DNA from: Struthio camelus
Taxonomy: Eukaryota > Chordata > Aves > Struthioniformes > Struthionidae
Assembly: GCF_040807025.1 (NCBI RefSeq)
Contig: NC_090945.1
Span: 72,985,088 to 73,049,087, forward strand
Direction of reading: 5' to 3'
DNA: 64,000 bases
Under the pieces are notes generated by a model, which saw only the letters and a program-made list of their open reading frames with translations, was not told the origin of the DNA and did not search any database. The position numbers were made by a program, and so were the translations under genes. Shown piece by piece: positions 12,900 to 24,850 of this stretch. Every line of letters begins with the position of its first letter. Position 1 is the first letter of the stretch.

Positions 12900-13740
12900 G
12901 CCAAGGCAGAGAGGGACTGGCCTTACCGGCACTTTTTTATCCTCCCTGCACCTCCGCCTGGCTGACTCTCCGGCTCGCCCTGTGCCCCGAGGGCTGCCCC
13001 GCGCTCCCGCCTTCCCTCGCCGCCCCTCCGCGGCCCGGGGAGGCCGCAGGGAGCGGGTGCCCCGGGAAGGGTCCCCCGGCGGCCCGGTTCCCCCCCGCTG
13101 CCAGCCTCGGGCCCCCGGGGGCGGCGGCGGCTCCCGGAGGCTGCGGGCGCGGGGCCGCCACGTCGGAGCCGTCCCTCGAGGGAGACCCAGGGCTTCGCCG
13201 GCGGCGTCTTCAGGCAGCCCGCAATGCCCGGCTCGGGGCGGGGGGAGCGGGGGCTTGGGGGGAGCGGGGGCTGTGGCGGGCGCCTGCTTTCGGCCAGAGC
13301 CGCCGGGCAGGGCTCCGCGCCGCGGAGAGGGACCGGCCGGGCACCAGGTCGCAGTGTCGGGGTGTGAGGGGCCGGGGCGGCGGGGTTAGGGCACAGGGTG
13401 CCGCGGAGCGGGCCTGGGGGACGGGGGAGCCGGCCGGAGGGATCGCCGCCGCCCGCGGCACTGGCGCTGCGCTCGGCGCCTGCTCCGCGCCGCGCCGCGC
13501 CGCGCTGCCCGGGCCCCGCGCCGCCTCGCGGGAAGCCCGCCCGGGCGGCCACGGCCCCGTCGAGGTACCGGGCACGGTGGGGGGGATCCCGCCGGGGAGG
13601 CGGCGGCAGCGCCGCTCCGCGCCGCGCACCCTGCACGCGGGGCCCCGCGCAGAGCCGCTGCCCCGCCGGGGCGCTCCGCGGCCGCGCCCCGACATCCCTC
13701 CGCTGCGTTTCCCCCCAGTTTCGTTCTGCGACGGATCGTT
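12900..13740. promoter_or_regulatory. CpG island immediately downstream of MSX1
   Basis: A roughly 840-bp segment of very high GC with abundant CpG starts about 75 bp beyond the inferred MSX1 poly(A) site. It is separated from exon 2 by the AT-rich end of the 3' UTR and by 12830-12895. It contains long but uninformative open frames on both strands (low-complexity Ala/Gly/Pro/Arg) and no domain I recognise. A natural antisense transcript of Msx1 is known in mouse, so this could be an antisense or lncRNA promoter. That is inference. Confidence 0.6.
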
Positions 13741-13744
13741 CGGG

Positions 13745-16607
13745 TAAGGGAGAGTGTTGTTTTCTCTTTCATATTTTTTTTCTCGCGCTTTATCTTTACG
13801 TTCCAGTAATGGGAGCTGAGAAATTGCGGCTTTTTGCATTTTTTTCTTTCTTTCTTCCTTTCTTTTTTTTTCCTGCTGCTTTCATTTCCAGCAATTTAAA
13901 ACGTTAAGGTTGAAGCAAAGTTAGAAGGAAAATAATTGCTGTAATGAGGCTAGGCAATCTTCTGCAGGCACCGTGGCTCCAGCGAGACTGTAGCTGGGGG
14001 CGAGGCGGGACTTTTATCATCTCCTAAATATCAATGATGCTTTCAATAACTCAAGGAAACAACATACCTGAAGCCAGGCACTTTCTCCAGAGCTCGCTTC
14101 TCTAATCCCTCTCTTCTCATCTCTCGCTCCTCTCTGGCCGCCCAGTCCTTTTTGGGCTGGGGTGGTTTTGGGGTTTTTGTGGGGCTTTTTTTTTTTGGCT
14201 GGCTTTCTTTTCCGATCATTTCTGTTCTCTGCGCAAATGACAGTGTCTGTGATCCTGACCCCAGCGCCCAACGCCGCGCCGGACCGCGGTGCTGGCTTTT
14301 TCCCACGTTGTGTCTGGCAGAAGAGGCTGGAGATAAACCTAACCTCCTGCGCGACCAGACCGCGGGTTTCGGGGGGGGGGCCCCTAATCGGGCAGGCGGC
14401 TAGGTTTATCCTGTAAAGAAGCCCTTAAAAATTTGAGAGATGTTTTAAACGGTGTGAACCACCTTGAGCTGGCTGTCCCCCGGCAAGCGCCTCTCCCCTC
14501 CGCCTGCACCTTTAGGTGCTCCCGCACGGCAACGCGGAGGCTCCGCGCAAGCCCGAACCCTTTCATCTCTCCGCTTTGTCTGTTTTTTTTTTTTTTTTTA
14601 CATTATGTCAACTCGGGATGGATATTCGAAGCGCAGGATTCCTATTGAACATGTCTTTGCTTTAAGTTTTCCCCCTGACCCTTGGGCTAAAGTCCTTGGT
14701 TGCTCAATTAAACCCAGATGAGAACAATTAATAACTAAGTAATGACAATAAGTTGGGAATCACACGGATGAACGCTCCATGTGAATAGGAAAAGCTCACA
14801 CAAAAGAGCAAAAAGGATTTGTCGGCTCTTTTTAAGGGGGAATTGGCTTTTCTTTTTTCTTGCCTCTGGCTTACCAGCAAATAAAACTCACTTTTGTGTC
14901 TTTGTCGCCTTAAGGATCTCAGTGGGCAGTTGGAAGTGAGAATGGCTGTTTTCCTTTCAACTTGAGGGTGCTGGCGCCACGCAGCCCCAAGGATAGAGAG
15001 TAGCCAAAGCAAAGTTTCCTAATAACTCTCGTCTCCCCCGCCACCCCTCCCCAGTCACTCTGATACCCCCCCCCCCCCCCCGCATATCTCCACACACTCC
15101 TTGGAGCCTGGGCAGGCAGACGAGAGAAAACAGAGGGGCCCCTAGCACATACGTGTACCACCACGGGCTCGCACACACACACACACGCACACACACACAG
15201 AGGCACTGGGGGCTACCAGGAGATCCTCTGCCATGGGAAAGCACGTTGATGTGGTAGTTTCCACGGAGGGGAATTAAATTGCACAGTAGCCAGAGCAGGG
15301 AGAGCAAGCAAACACGTACAGCAACACAAGAAAGGAAGCCATTTTTTTACTCTTTATTCCCACAAAAGAGTCCCACAAATGGTAGCATGTGGCTGGCAAC
15401 TATGTTACCCGTAAATGAAATTAGCCTTTTAATACAGTTTTGCCTGTAGCCGACTCTTTACATGCTTTAAAAATACCAAACAGCACCCCGCTCAGAAATG
15501 CCACTGTGTGTACGCCCAGTTTGAACTTCTGGGCAGGCAAATTTCAGGGCTCGGGCAGGAGGTTAAACAGTTGGTGTTTTTGCAGTCTAAAAGTAAGGAC
15601 GGGATCTCCTTCAGTTTCAGCTCCAGAGAAGAAGGCTACTGGAAAAACCTGCTGCACAAACCTTTGATTAAACCACGGATTTATTGTCTGCTCTGAATTT
15701 CTGGTATTTTCAGAGCCTTTTCCAGAATTTGCAATTTAACTTGGAACACAAATCAGTGCCCTGTCCCCTCTGAAAGCTTTACCTAGTATTTTCCGCAGTA
15801 CTCAAGTGAACTAGGAGCCCAAGTCCTGTTTTCCAAAATCCAGAAACTGAGTGAGGCAGTGCGAGAGCAGCCTCCTGCTGCTCCGGTTTTGTGCCCGAGA
15901 GCACAGCCCCAGAGAGCAGGAGCAAAGCTGCCAGCGGCCTAACTCGCCCGCTGCGAAGGCCGCGCAGAGCGGAGGGGGGAAGCCTCCCCCGAGGAGTACT
16001 CATGCGCTTAAATCCGGATGCTGGGTTCATAGCTACGACTCCTCATCCTGAGTCAGTCTCTGTAGTCACATCAGACCTTTCTCCAAAAGATCCGGGAAGT
16101 GGAAGGTCTATTGAACAAGTCGGCTGGGCACCTTCACGAAGAAACTGGGAGACTTCGCATTAGCTCCCCGATACTGCCTGGTTTCAGGCAAACATCTGAA
16201 CTCAGGTATTTTGTATGCAAAGCAAAGATCCTAATCTCCAATCTACTAGGGACTCGGAGATAAATTACCCTCTGTCTGTCCTAATTATACTGCTTGATTT
16301 TATATTAAACACAGAACCAGCCAGAGAGAGCAAGAAAAAGTGGCTGCCTGAGCAGCCTAGTGGCAGGACACTCCTCAGGGATGCAGGGCAGTTCAAATTA
16401 AACCCAGCAAAGTAGAGACTGCAAAGTCAGTCTCCCGTTGCTTGGGATATAATGCACTGCACCCAATGAGCTGTTGGATGTAATGAGGTGGTTCTCTCCC
16501 TCCCGAATTGTCCCCAAAGGCAGGCTGAAGTGGCTTAGGCCTTACTTGCAAGAGTGTGTGGCAGAAAGAGACACCTTTTCCCTGCCTGTCACAGTGTGGG
16601 GTCCCAA
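13745..16607. other. Non-coding flank downstream of MSX1
   Basis: No gene recognised. Contains T-rich runs (about 13770-13875), an enhancer-like block at 13925-14060 (AATAATTGCTGTAATGAGGC and CCTAAATATCAATGATGC), a T-run near 14582-14599, a second TAAT-rich block at 14640-14760 (CTCAATTAAACC, CAATTAATAACTAAGTAATG), and the C-run and CA repeat at 15066-15199. Open frames are short. Confidence 0.5.
15066..15199. repeat. C16 homopolymer plus (CA)n microsatellite
   Basis: An uninterrupted C-run at 15066-15081 is followed 90 bp later by a CA repeat at 15171-15199, interrupted once by CG. Both are likely length-variable. Confidence 0.9.
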
Positions 16608-16764
16608 ATATATGTATGTATGTATGTATGTATGCATGCATGCATGTATGTATGTATGTATTCACTTTATATATATATATATATTCACTTTATATATATA
16701 TACATACTTGGTATAGATATTATATATATATATATACACATGCACACACACACACTTTTTATAT
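16608..16764. repeat. Compound microsatellite (TATG)n-(CATG)n-(TA)n-(CA)n
   Basis: TATG units pass into CATG and back to TATG, then two successive modules of TTCACTTT followed by TA repeats (starting at 16661 and 16684), then another TA run and a CA run. Open frames over it encode only Tyr/Val/Cys/Met and Tyr/Ile repeats and are artefacts. Confidence 0.93.
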
Positions 16765-19700
16765 ATTCTAACCCAGTGAGCTTATGAGTTGCTGAAGTTC
16801 CCTCCCATTAGCTTTTAACCCTCTCCACACTTTGTGTGAAGCGTGGCAGTGCCTATCCCTGGCCTGAGCAATGTGTTCTGCAGCAGGGAGCCTGCAGACA
16901 AGGCACAGCGGTGATGGGCACTGCAGCCTGGCGCCCACGGGGCCGGCCCGTGGCCTCCCGGAAACACACATCCTTTGTCCCCTCCTAGCTCTGTGGCAGC
17001 AGGCTGCACTAGAAGCAATAGCTCTGACTCATGTAGCTGCAAACAGTAAATTGTAACATGCTGCACAGAGATGTGATAGCAGTTTGCTTACAACAATAAA
17101 CCAGTCGGCGTTAACTCCGACGTTTTCATCGCATAGATCTTTTGCTCCTCCAGGCTGGATCCTGCTAGTGCCCTGCAGTGATTAGAGGGAGAGCAGGACG
17201 GGGAACTACCTGGACACACTCTCCCTCATGTGACCAGAAATGTGCAATAAATCCACCATGCAAATCTGCCCTTTTCATCTCAGGAAACAGACACAGCTGA
17301 GGACCTCGCTGCAGCACAAAGTGAAAGTCTTACAGTGAAGGGAGCAGTTACAACCGGCAAGTACTCGGCCCGGTGTGCTCCTGGCTGGTGTGGTAAGATT
17401 CCCCCCAACAGACAGCTGATTCTCACGGCAGTGTAAGTGATGCTATTGCTTAGCCCTGCAGAAAAAAACCCAAACTCCTTTAGTAGGCACACACTGCAAT
17501 CAAAACTACTCTGTTAAGTAGTATGAGTAAACTCAGACCTTAATAGTGATCTATAAAACAATCCTGGGGAAGGAGATTTCATAGAAACAAGGTACAATAT
17601 CAGAGAGATTTTACGTCTTTAAATGAACGTGCATTAAAGTTGAGACAGACAACAGGGTGATGGGCTCAGGGTGAGCAGCACTGGGGAAGGACTCAGATGC
17701 AGAGACACAAACATAAAAAGATGCAGCAGAAACTAAATGTTCTTCCAGCCTAACTGAGCAATGTTTTTGTTGTAGGTGTTTTGTGTTCAACACAGAGAAA
17801 TAGCAGAGGGGATGTGCACTCGATGTATTCTGCAGAAGGAGGTACCGTATGAGGACAAATACAGCCAAGACCCTCTGACAGCCCAGTGCAGGGGCAGAAA
17901 GAAGCACACCCAGGGGAGGCTGTATTAGAGGCTTTGTTATTACTGAGGTTTACTTTGCTTGCAATAGATAAAGGAAGTAAGTGGCAGTGGGAAGGGAAGG
18001 AGCCTGGTAGCAAAGGATGACAAAATTATGTTAAATGGAAGATTGCAAATGGGATGGGGGGGAAGGGGTTTCTCAGGAACAGAGGAAAAGGGAATTATTT
18101 CCAAAAGACAAGCTGCAGCAAAAGAACTACTTTCCTTTGATGCAACATTTCATGTGTATTTGGCATTATTATGGAAATATCAGCTAACACAAATATAGAA
18201 GTAAGGCTGAGCTGTTTTTAAAATTAAGGTGCTAACTGCCTTATGCTGCTAATGTATTTATGTGTAAACCAAAGGAGCTGTTCCTGTTTGCATGAGCAAC
18301 AGACTGGGAGAGACTTTCTGGAGCTCTGGAGACCTGCTCCTAATACTCCTTCACGCTTGCACAAGTTAGTCCTGAGGAGCATCTGCTTCTCACAGGCTGC
18401 ACGAGCCACGAGTGCTTTTCAAAACCACGTAAGCTTTGGACTCGCTGGGAAAGCCACATCCATGGTGTACCGCAAGAAGAGGTAGAGAGAATGGGATGTC
18501 ACGGATGTTGTCAATCTGACCAAAGATTTTTATTTCTGCGACATTCTCGATCCTCTGTTCGGATAGGAGGTTACATAAACAATATGCACTAAATTCTATT
18601 TATAAAACAAAAGGCTGGGTTTGTGAAATGCGATACATGCGCTGAGGGACTGGAATAGACATAGAGAGAAACAGGAGTCAGTGGTATTCAAAGCACTTTA
18701 ACACTTTCAGCGTTAGTTGCCTGGAATCCCCTCTGGAGGCACGCACCTACCTGGAGGACTCTGGAGACACTGCAGGCTTCGAGACCGAAATGCTTCTAAC
18801 TGCTTCTTGGCTGGGCACCTGAAGTTGAGGACCCCGCGAGACCCTCATCAGCTGAGAGCTTTTAGAGCCAGAAGGTAGCATGATGTCTTTGCAACAGCAA
18901 TTGTATCAGATAACAACTGTAAAGATATTAATAGTAATTCAAATGCAAACTTTCTTTAGTGATTAGCGCAGCTAAATAACGTTAGCCACATCCTTTTTAT
19001 AGCCTAAATATTAACCGGGTGGGTATCCAAAAATCTATATTCAGAAAGCTTAGATGTGAGCTTTTAACTCAGAATTTTAATTTAGACATTATTCACAGGA
19101 GGATTGGCAAAATAGGATAACTGTATCCTCATCTGCAGCATCTTTAATTGAAAGATTCTTGAAGAAAATATCTCTTAAATAAAATGTCTTTGACTGCATT
19201 TTTGCTAACTGTGATTCCTGAATCAGGATGAACTGAACAGCCTTGTTAGCTCTGAGCTCAAGTGCAGATCTTTAGAGAACTCTAAGGATCAGCCCTTTAG
19301 CTGAAAAGGCTGAGTGCATCTTAGTTTCTCCCCTAAATAGTTGCATCTTTAAAGAACACTTTCAAAATCAATCGAAGTAAAAAACACTAGAGAGAAAATA
19401 GAAAGTTGGATAGAGTTTATAATGAAATCAGAAAACTGAGACGGGCATGTAATCCTAAACTATTCTTATTTTCTGAAACATCAGGCTGAATTTCTGTAAA
19501 GTGGATTGTTTTCCCTTCCTCAAAGATGGCTTTAATGCCAGCCAAGTTTGAAGTTTCTAATGACATTTACTTCTGAACTATGTACGTAAGAGAATTTCAC
19601 TTAGGATGGTTGGAGACAGTAATCTTTTTCAAGCTTGTATAATGTTTAACATTACTCAATTTTCAAAATGAAGAGACATTAAAAACATTGAAAAATGCCC

Positions 19701-19834
19701 AGAACAAAAATGGGCATTTCTATTCCATAAGGAATTTGTTTGGAAAAATTATAGAGGGCCATTGGAATTAGAATCTAAGTTTATCTTAAGTTTGCTGGGA
19801 GGGAAAGTTATATTATACGAGACAATTAACCATT
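16765..19834. other. Intergenic, no gene seen
   Basis: Unique-looking AT-moderate DNA. No exon, RNA gene or clear repeat recognised. The longest open frames are under 100 codons with no domain features. Confidence 0.6.
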
Positions 19835-19910
19835 GGCTTCGGATCTGGTCCAAAGCCCAATAAAGTCAGTGGCGTCTTTCCACAGGCTTACAGGCTTTGG
19901 ATGTGACTCA
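19835..19910. repeat. Old palindromic sauropsid-type repeat
   Basis: GGATCTGGTCCAAAGCCCAA near the left end and CAGGCTTTGGATGTGA near the right end are inverted counterparts around AGTCAGTGGCGTCTTTCCA. This layout (GATC..CCAAAGCCC ... GGGCTTTGGATC) is one I recognise from old palindromic repeats common in bird and reptile DNA. The family name is not assigned. Confidence 0.5.
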
Positions 19911-22900
19911 TAAACTATACAACTTCACAGAAGATAATAGCTCTACATTGCTAGTATCAAAGTTAAATATAGCCCAATGCTTGTAGCTGTGTGTGTGCAT
20001 TATGAATGATTCATTTAAAACCATAGTTAAGATGGGGTTACGGCTTTCCATTTAACTCCTACGCACATGTTTGTATTTGTGTCTATGTACATGCAAAGAC
20101 AGAAGTCTGTGAATGTGTAAGCACACATGCAACCTATGTCACAGAGAAGACTGAATCAAGTATATACATGTGATGGTAAATATCAGCATTTACTACAGTA
20201 GTTATCACCACTGCAATATATACACTCTGACAGATGTGAGCATATACTTTTGAAACCAGCAGCATCTGTTTACATTGAACTGCAATAAAAACTGAAGGAG
20301 ACATCAGTTAGTATTAGAATTTTATCTTTTCAGTGTCCAGAAGCAGTTTCTGTGCCTTTGATGTACGCTGTCAAGCACTACTGGAAAATTGCGTCTCTCT
20401 AATTACTGCATTCAGTGCAGAGGAAAGGCCATGACTGCCTGGCAGCGTTTGTCGGGGGGACCCTGCAGGGACTTGCCTTTTGGGTACTGATAAGTAAAGT
20501 TAGCTCAGAGTCAGAAAACAGTAAAGCAATCCTTGCACAAAGGGAAAACAGAAGGGCCACTATTTCGGATGATCATATACAAAGTCATACAGCTGCTCTC
20601 TGCTCCAGCCCTGATTAACCCTTATCTCTGCAGGCTGACCACTTCAGGCACAACTCCTGCATCTTCCAACTGCAGCCTAAATATGCAGCGACTGACAACA
20701 TCACCATTGTTCGCACAGGCATGTGCAGGTTCAGGCCCCTAACGAGCAGAGTACCTGATCAACCTGTGGAACGGTTATATTGCTCCTGGTGGTGCGGCTT
20801 CACATTTTGAAGAGTTTAGGGGTGATACTGGCTTAATTGCTCAGCCTCCGCAAATCCCCGTTCCTCATTTCTTCCCTTATGTGACAGAGGGCCCTTTTGC
20901 TGTGTGTCACAAAATATTTCACTGCATTTTTGAAGCTGAGTCAGCGGCCTGCTGAAATGTAAAGCTGCAGGCTTGCTAATGGGACAATGCGGAGGTTGCG
21001 GGGAGGGACGGTTAAAAAGCTATAGGGGACCAAAATCTGTAAGGTGACAACGCCACCGAGAAAAGAGTGGCACTTTCCCTTCCACAAAACTCTTTGTTGG
21101 TATCCATAGGACTTTTTGTTTAAAGTGTAATAGCAAGTGAGAAATAAGGGTGTACTAGGCTTATTCATATCATTTTCTTCCTGTGTGAACTGAAAGAAAG
21201 CACTTGTATACTGTACACGTTACGTATAGGAATAAAAGACCCAGTCATCTGACAGTGTGCATCCTAAATGCGCACCAGGCAGAAAGCCCTGCCAAAAAAG
21301 ACTGCACTTTCTGTGATGCCTGCAGCATGCTGTGGCAGCCTCCAGAGCAGAAGTACTTCCAGGAGCTGAGCGGGGTGTATGAGAGCCACATACAGCCGAA
21401 GGGTGGAGCGTACTCAGAGAAATGACTCGGAGCACAGAGCCAGTTATGTGAGCAAAAAAAGGTTAAAGGAAAGAAAAAAATCCAGCTAACGTTCAATGGA
21501 GCTGAAGGGGGAATATCCCTGTGGGTGAACATCTCCCATGCAGAGAGTGTTAAGCACAGGTACAGGGAGGTAAGGAGATAGAAATACATCCACAAAGATA
21601 TTAAAGCTTACAGTGAACAGCAGCAAAAAACTGTGCAAAAGACACTGGGTGCATTGTTTTGTGCCTGGCAGCAGCATTTATTTAGTCAGGGCAAAATAAA
21701 TGCAAGAACATAAACATTAGCAAACGGGCTACTTTACTGGCAACTCGTAAGAAGAGCTTCCAAAGTGCTTAATGCTGCCGCAGCCCAGTCCAGGCAGACT
21801 GAAGTATTCACATATATGTTTTAACATGGAGGACAGGCCAAAAATAGAATTACCCAGTCCCTCACAGCTGCATGGTTTCAGCATGGTGGGAGAGATACAG
21901 ATTCTGCTTACCCTGGAGCACAGACAAAACATAGGTGTCTTAACCACAGAGATCTGAAACGCTCCCTACCTAACGGGAGCTACTGAAAACCTTCTAGGCT
22001 GGGCGAGGTGGTGCTTCTAGGTTGGGCTGCACAGTCTCCTGGATACATAACAAAAGCTCCTAAAAATGAGAAACTAAGCGCCTACATAACTCACTCCCAA
22101 GGCTCAGTTCAAAGCTGCAAGTCAAAGTCAGGGGGTGGAGGCAATCGCATTGCGCTCGCTCCCCAGGAAGCGTTGGACTCAGTGTCAGACATGTCAGTTA
22201 GGATCACTCTCTAAAAAAATACAGCTGGACTAGGACACAGCTGCCTAGCTCAGAGCAAGCTGAGGACCCCTCCATGCTTTCCTGAAGAGCTCAAAGCCGG
22301 CGTGCCCTGCTCTCAGGGCAGGCGCTGGTCCTCTGAGGAGCTCTCAGCACCGACCTCTTCTCTTCTCCTCGAGAGGCTGTGTCCCTCTGCAGCATGCAAC
22401 ACACGGCTCAGGAGGTCAAAGAAAGAACAAGTAAGAGGGGACTCGTGGCTTTGCTTTAAAGTTACATCCAGTGGCCACCTAATGTAAAACATGTAAGTCA
22501 TTTCTGGGGCATGGTCCTCAGTATCATTCCAAGCTTTTTTAATTAAATCTTTAGAGGTGCCTACTTCTCAATTACTGATCACACTGTGAATCTAAGCATC
22601 TGCCTCAGGGGCCTAAAACAACTTGAGAGACCAAAACAAATGATGTTATAGACAGCACAGTACCTGCCTTTGGGGTCCAAAAATGGTAGCTGAATGTGGC
22701 TCCAATTTTTTAAATGTATTTCTTGTGTATAGTTATTGCACTTAAGAAACAACTCAATTAGAGAGAGACTCAGGCATGAAGAGAATTATACTGAGCTCAC
22801 TTCACCTTTCTATTTTACCTCCACATTTATTGTCCATCTTCCATAGGTAGGCCCCTGTGCATCTTTAAACCCGTATTTGTGTTCATGCACTAATTATTGA

Positions 22901-23004
22901 CCATGTAGTTGTTAGAACATCCAATAATGTGTAATTGCTTTTTACTATGTATTCGTTTGCCTTTTCTTCTAGATGGGAATTTGTATATGTGTTATGTTTG
23001 GCTC
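19911..23004. other. Intergenic, no gene seen
   Basis: AT-rich with scattered short open frames. No coding exon recognised. 21200-21700 and 22000-22500 hold overlapping open frames on both strands, none longer than about 115 codons and none with recognisable motifs. Confidence 0.55.
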
Positions 23005-23146
23005 CAGTCCTGCAAACAGTTGTGCCCATGAATAACTTTATCCACATTAGGCGTTGCACGGATCACAGCTTGTCTCTCACCCATTGAATTCTATGAAGTT
23101 ACTCATGCAGTTAAATTACTTATAAGCATATGTGTTTGCTGGATCT
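23005..23146. repeat. Old palindromic repeat (DNA-transposon-like)
   Basis: Left end CCTGCAAACAGTTGTGC and right end GCATATGTGTTTGCTGG are imperfect inverted repeats. Internally TGAATAACTTTA and CAGTTAAATTACTTATAAGC are also inverted counterparts, and the centre has CCCATTGAATTCTATG. This resembles a degraded copy of the abundant amniote palindromic repeat that reads CCTGCAAACACTTATGC at its ends. Confidence 0.55.
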
Positions 23147-23526
23147 TTATAATTAATTTAAGAAACCAATACATTTTACTTTTTAAAAACAGAGGAAGTA
23201 AATCCTTGGAAAGTGGTAATAAATTTTTAGAGTTGCACTTATTACTGCAGTAAAATGTACCTTGGTTTATTAATTAATAACCGTTTTTTAATCTGACATT
23301 CTAAAAATGAAATAGCATTGACACGTATTGCTAAACCATTTTATGAAGCAATATAGTTAATATTTAATAATTTGATGTAGTTAAGTAACCATAGAACTTA
23401 TGTTTGTTTTAAGAATAGGGCTTCTTTTAACAGTATAACAAGGTAAGAACATTTTTGAAAATGCTAGCTCAGCAAAAGTTGCCATTTTATGCTAGCATGT
23501 TAGTTAACATATAAATGCCTCAGGCT

Positions 23527-23624
23527 TTGATCCTAAAATCTTTGCCAAGTGGACACATGGTTGTATCTACCCACAACCCCACTAAGTATCCTGGAATGTA
23601 AGCAGTGTTGGATCAGGGCCTTAG
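23527..23624. repeat. Old palindromic repeat, second copy type
   Basis: Starts TTGATCCTAAAATCTTTGCC and ends GTTGGATCAGGGCCTTAG, with imperfect inverted correspondence between the ends. Likely related in type to the element at 23005-23146. Confidence 0.45.
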
Positions 23625-24059
23625 ATATGAAGATACACTAGGCTTAAAACTGTTAGTGTAAAACACTATTTTATGTTGCTTTTCCATTAGAATCTGCTAC
23701 ATGTCTCTTTAGATAGGATACTGGTTCGAGCAATAGTAGTAATCTGTGATGGATGCATTATTTGTTTCCTGGAAGGGAACAGTTTATCACTCAAAAAGAG
23801 GTCACAGGTTATTTTGCTCCAGCTTTTACACCCTCTTCATTTTGGGCATGAAAATGCCAGCCAAACAGCGCATGTGTAGCTCTAAGAAGGAGGAGAATTG
23901 GTAGGACCTCAGCTGTGGAGACATAGGTTGAACAACTCAGCCCATGGAGCAAGATGACTACTTTTCTGTGAACCACAGCCCGTTTCCAGAAGGATAGTTC
24001 CTGATGATGTACCTATGGTAGAAGAGAACCACTGAAAAGAAGGATGCATGTGTGCCCAG

Positions 24060-24850
24060 AGTGAGCATTGACTCGGATGCCCCGCTTCACAGCCCCTGTC
24101 CTGGTGCCTGATCCACTACTGCCTGCCCTTGGGCTCCGGCCTTGTCCTGCTCCTCTCAACTTGCTCTCTGTCCCCATCTTAGGTCTTGGTGCTTGGCTGC
24201 TCGACGTGCTCGATTTGTTTAGGTCTCCTGGCCTTCTTTGGGGAATTTTAGCACTGCAGGTGAGAGAAGACCCAGGCCTGGCACTAAGCGGGCTGCAACT
24301 CACTTCCCTGGCGTTTCTTGTCATTTCTTTCTAGCTCCTCCTCTCTGGCTAGAGCAATTTCTCAAGAACTTTCCTGCCTTGTTTTCTGGGTGCACCCCAA
24401 TCCAGATGGCGTCAGCACAAGCCAGCTGGGCCAGGCTCGAGGGCAGGAGGGCTGCCGTCACACTGCGTTGACAGCACTGGATTTGGCTTCTTGTCTTCTC
24501 CGCCTGCTCACCTTCAGCTCCAGCTCGCTTCGGTTTTATACCTTCCCTTGCAGTGCCAGACCAGATCAGTTTTAGCAGTTTCAGCTCCAGCAATACCTGC
24601 TCCTGTCTCAGTTTCATTTCCACTCCTGACTCCAGTACAATTTGATCCTTTAAAGTACAATTCTGTCCCGAAAAAAGAAGTTTCCAGGACTAAGTTTCTC
24701 TTAGCTCGGTCCCAAAGCTCAGCATCCTTTGCTTCCAGCTTGCCTGTGACACCGGCATCCCACACTTTAACACCTGACACGGATTTCACTGGGAGCTTTT
24801 GTGAATGAAGTGGGCCTAGAAACCCTGCAGGAAAATCAGATGAAAACAAA
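24060..24850. other. GC-elevated, internally repetitive segment of unknown origin
   Basis: A 790-bp segment richer in GC than its AT-rich surroundings. Many C/T-rich degenerate repeats of the CTCCAGCTCCTGTCTC type occur on the + strand. On the minus strand it reads purine-rich (GGAGCTGAAACTGCTAAAAC), and a TATAAAA lies at 24534-24540. Open frames of about 75-111 codons occur on both strands, and none resembles a known protein. It could be a degraded minisatellite, a mobile-element fragment or a retro-copy. I cannot assign it. Confidence 0.35.

Noticed and set aside
12824-13907. Several frames of 160-307 codons on both strands in the downstream CpG island
   Set aside because: Low-complexity Gly/Ala/Pro/Arg in every frame, as expected from GC-rich DNA without stops. 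No domain and no conserved-looking block.
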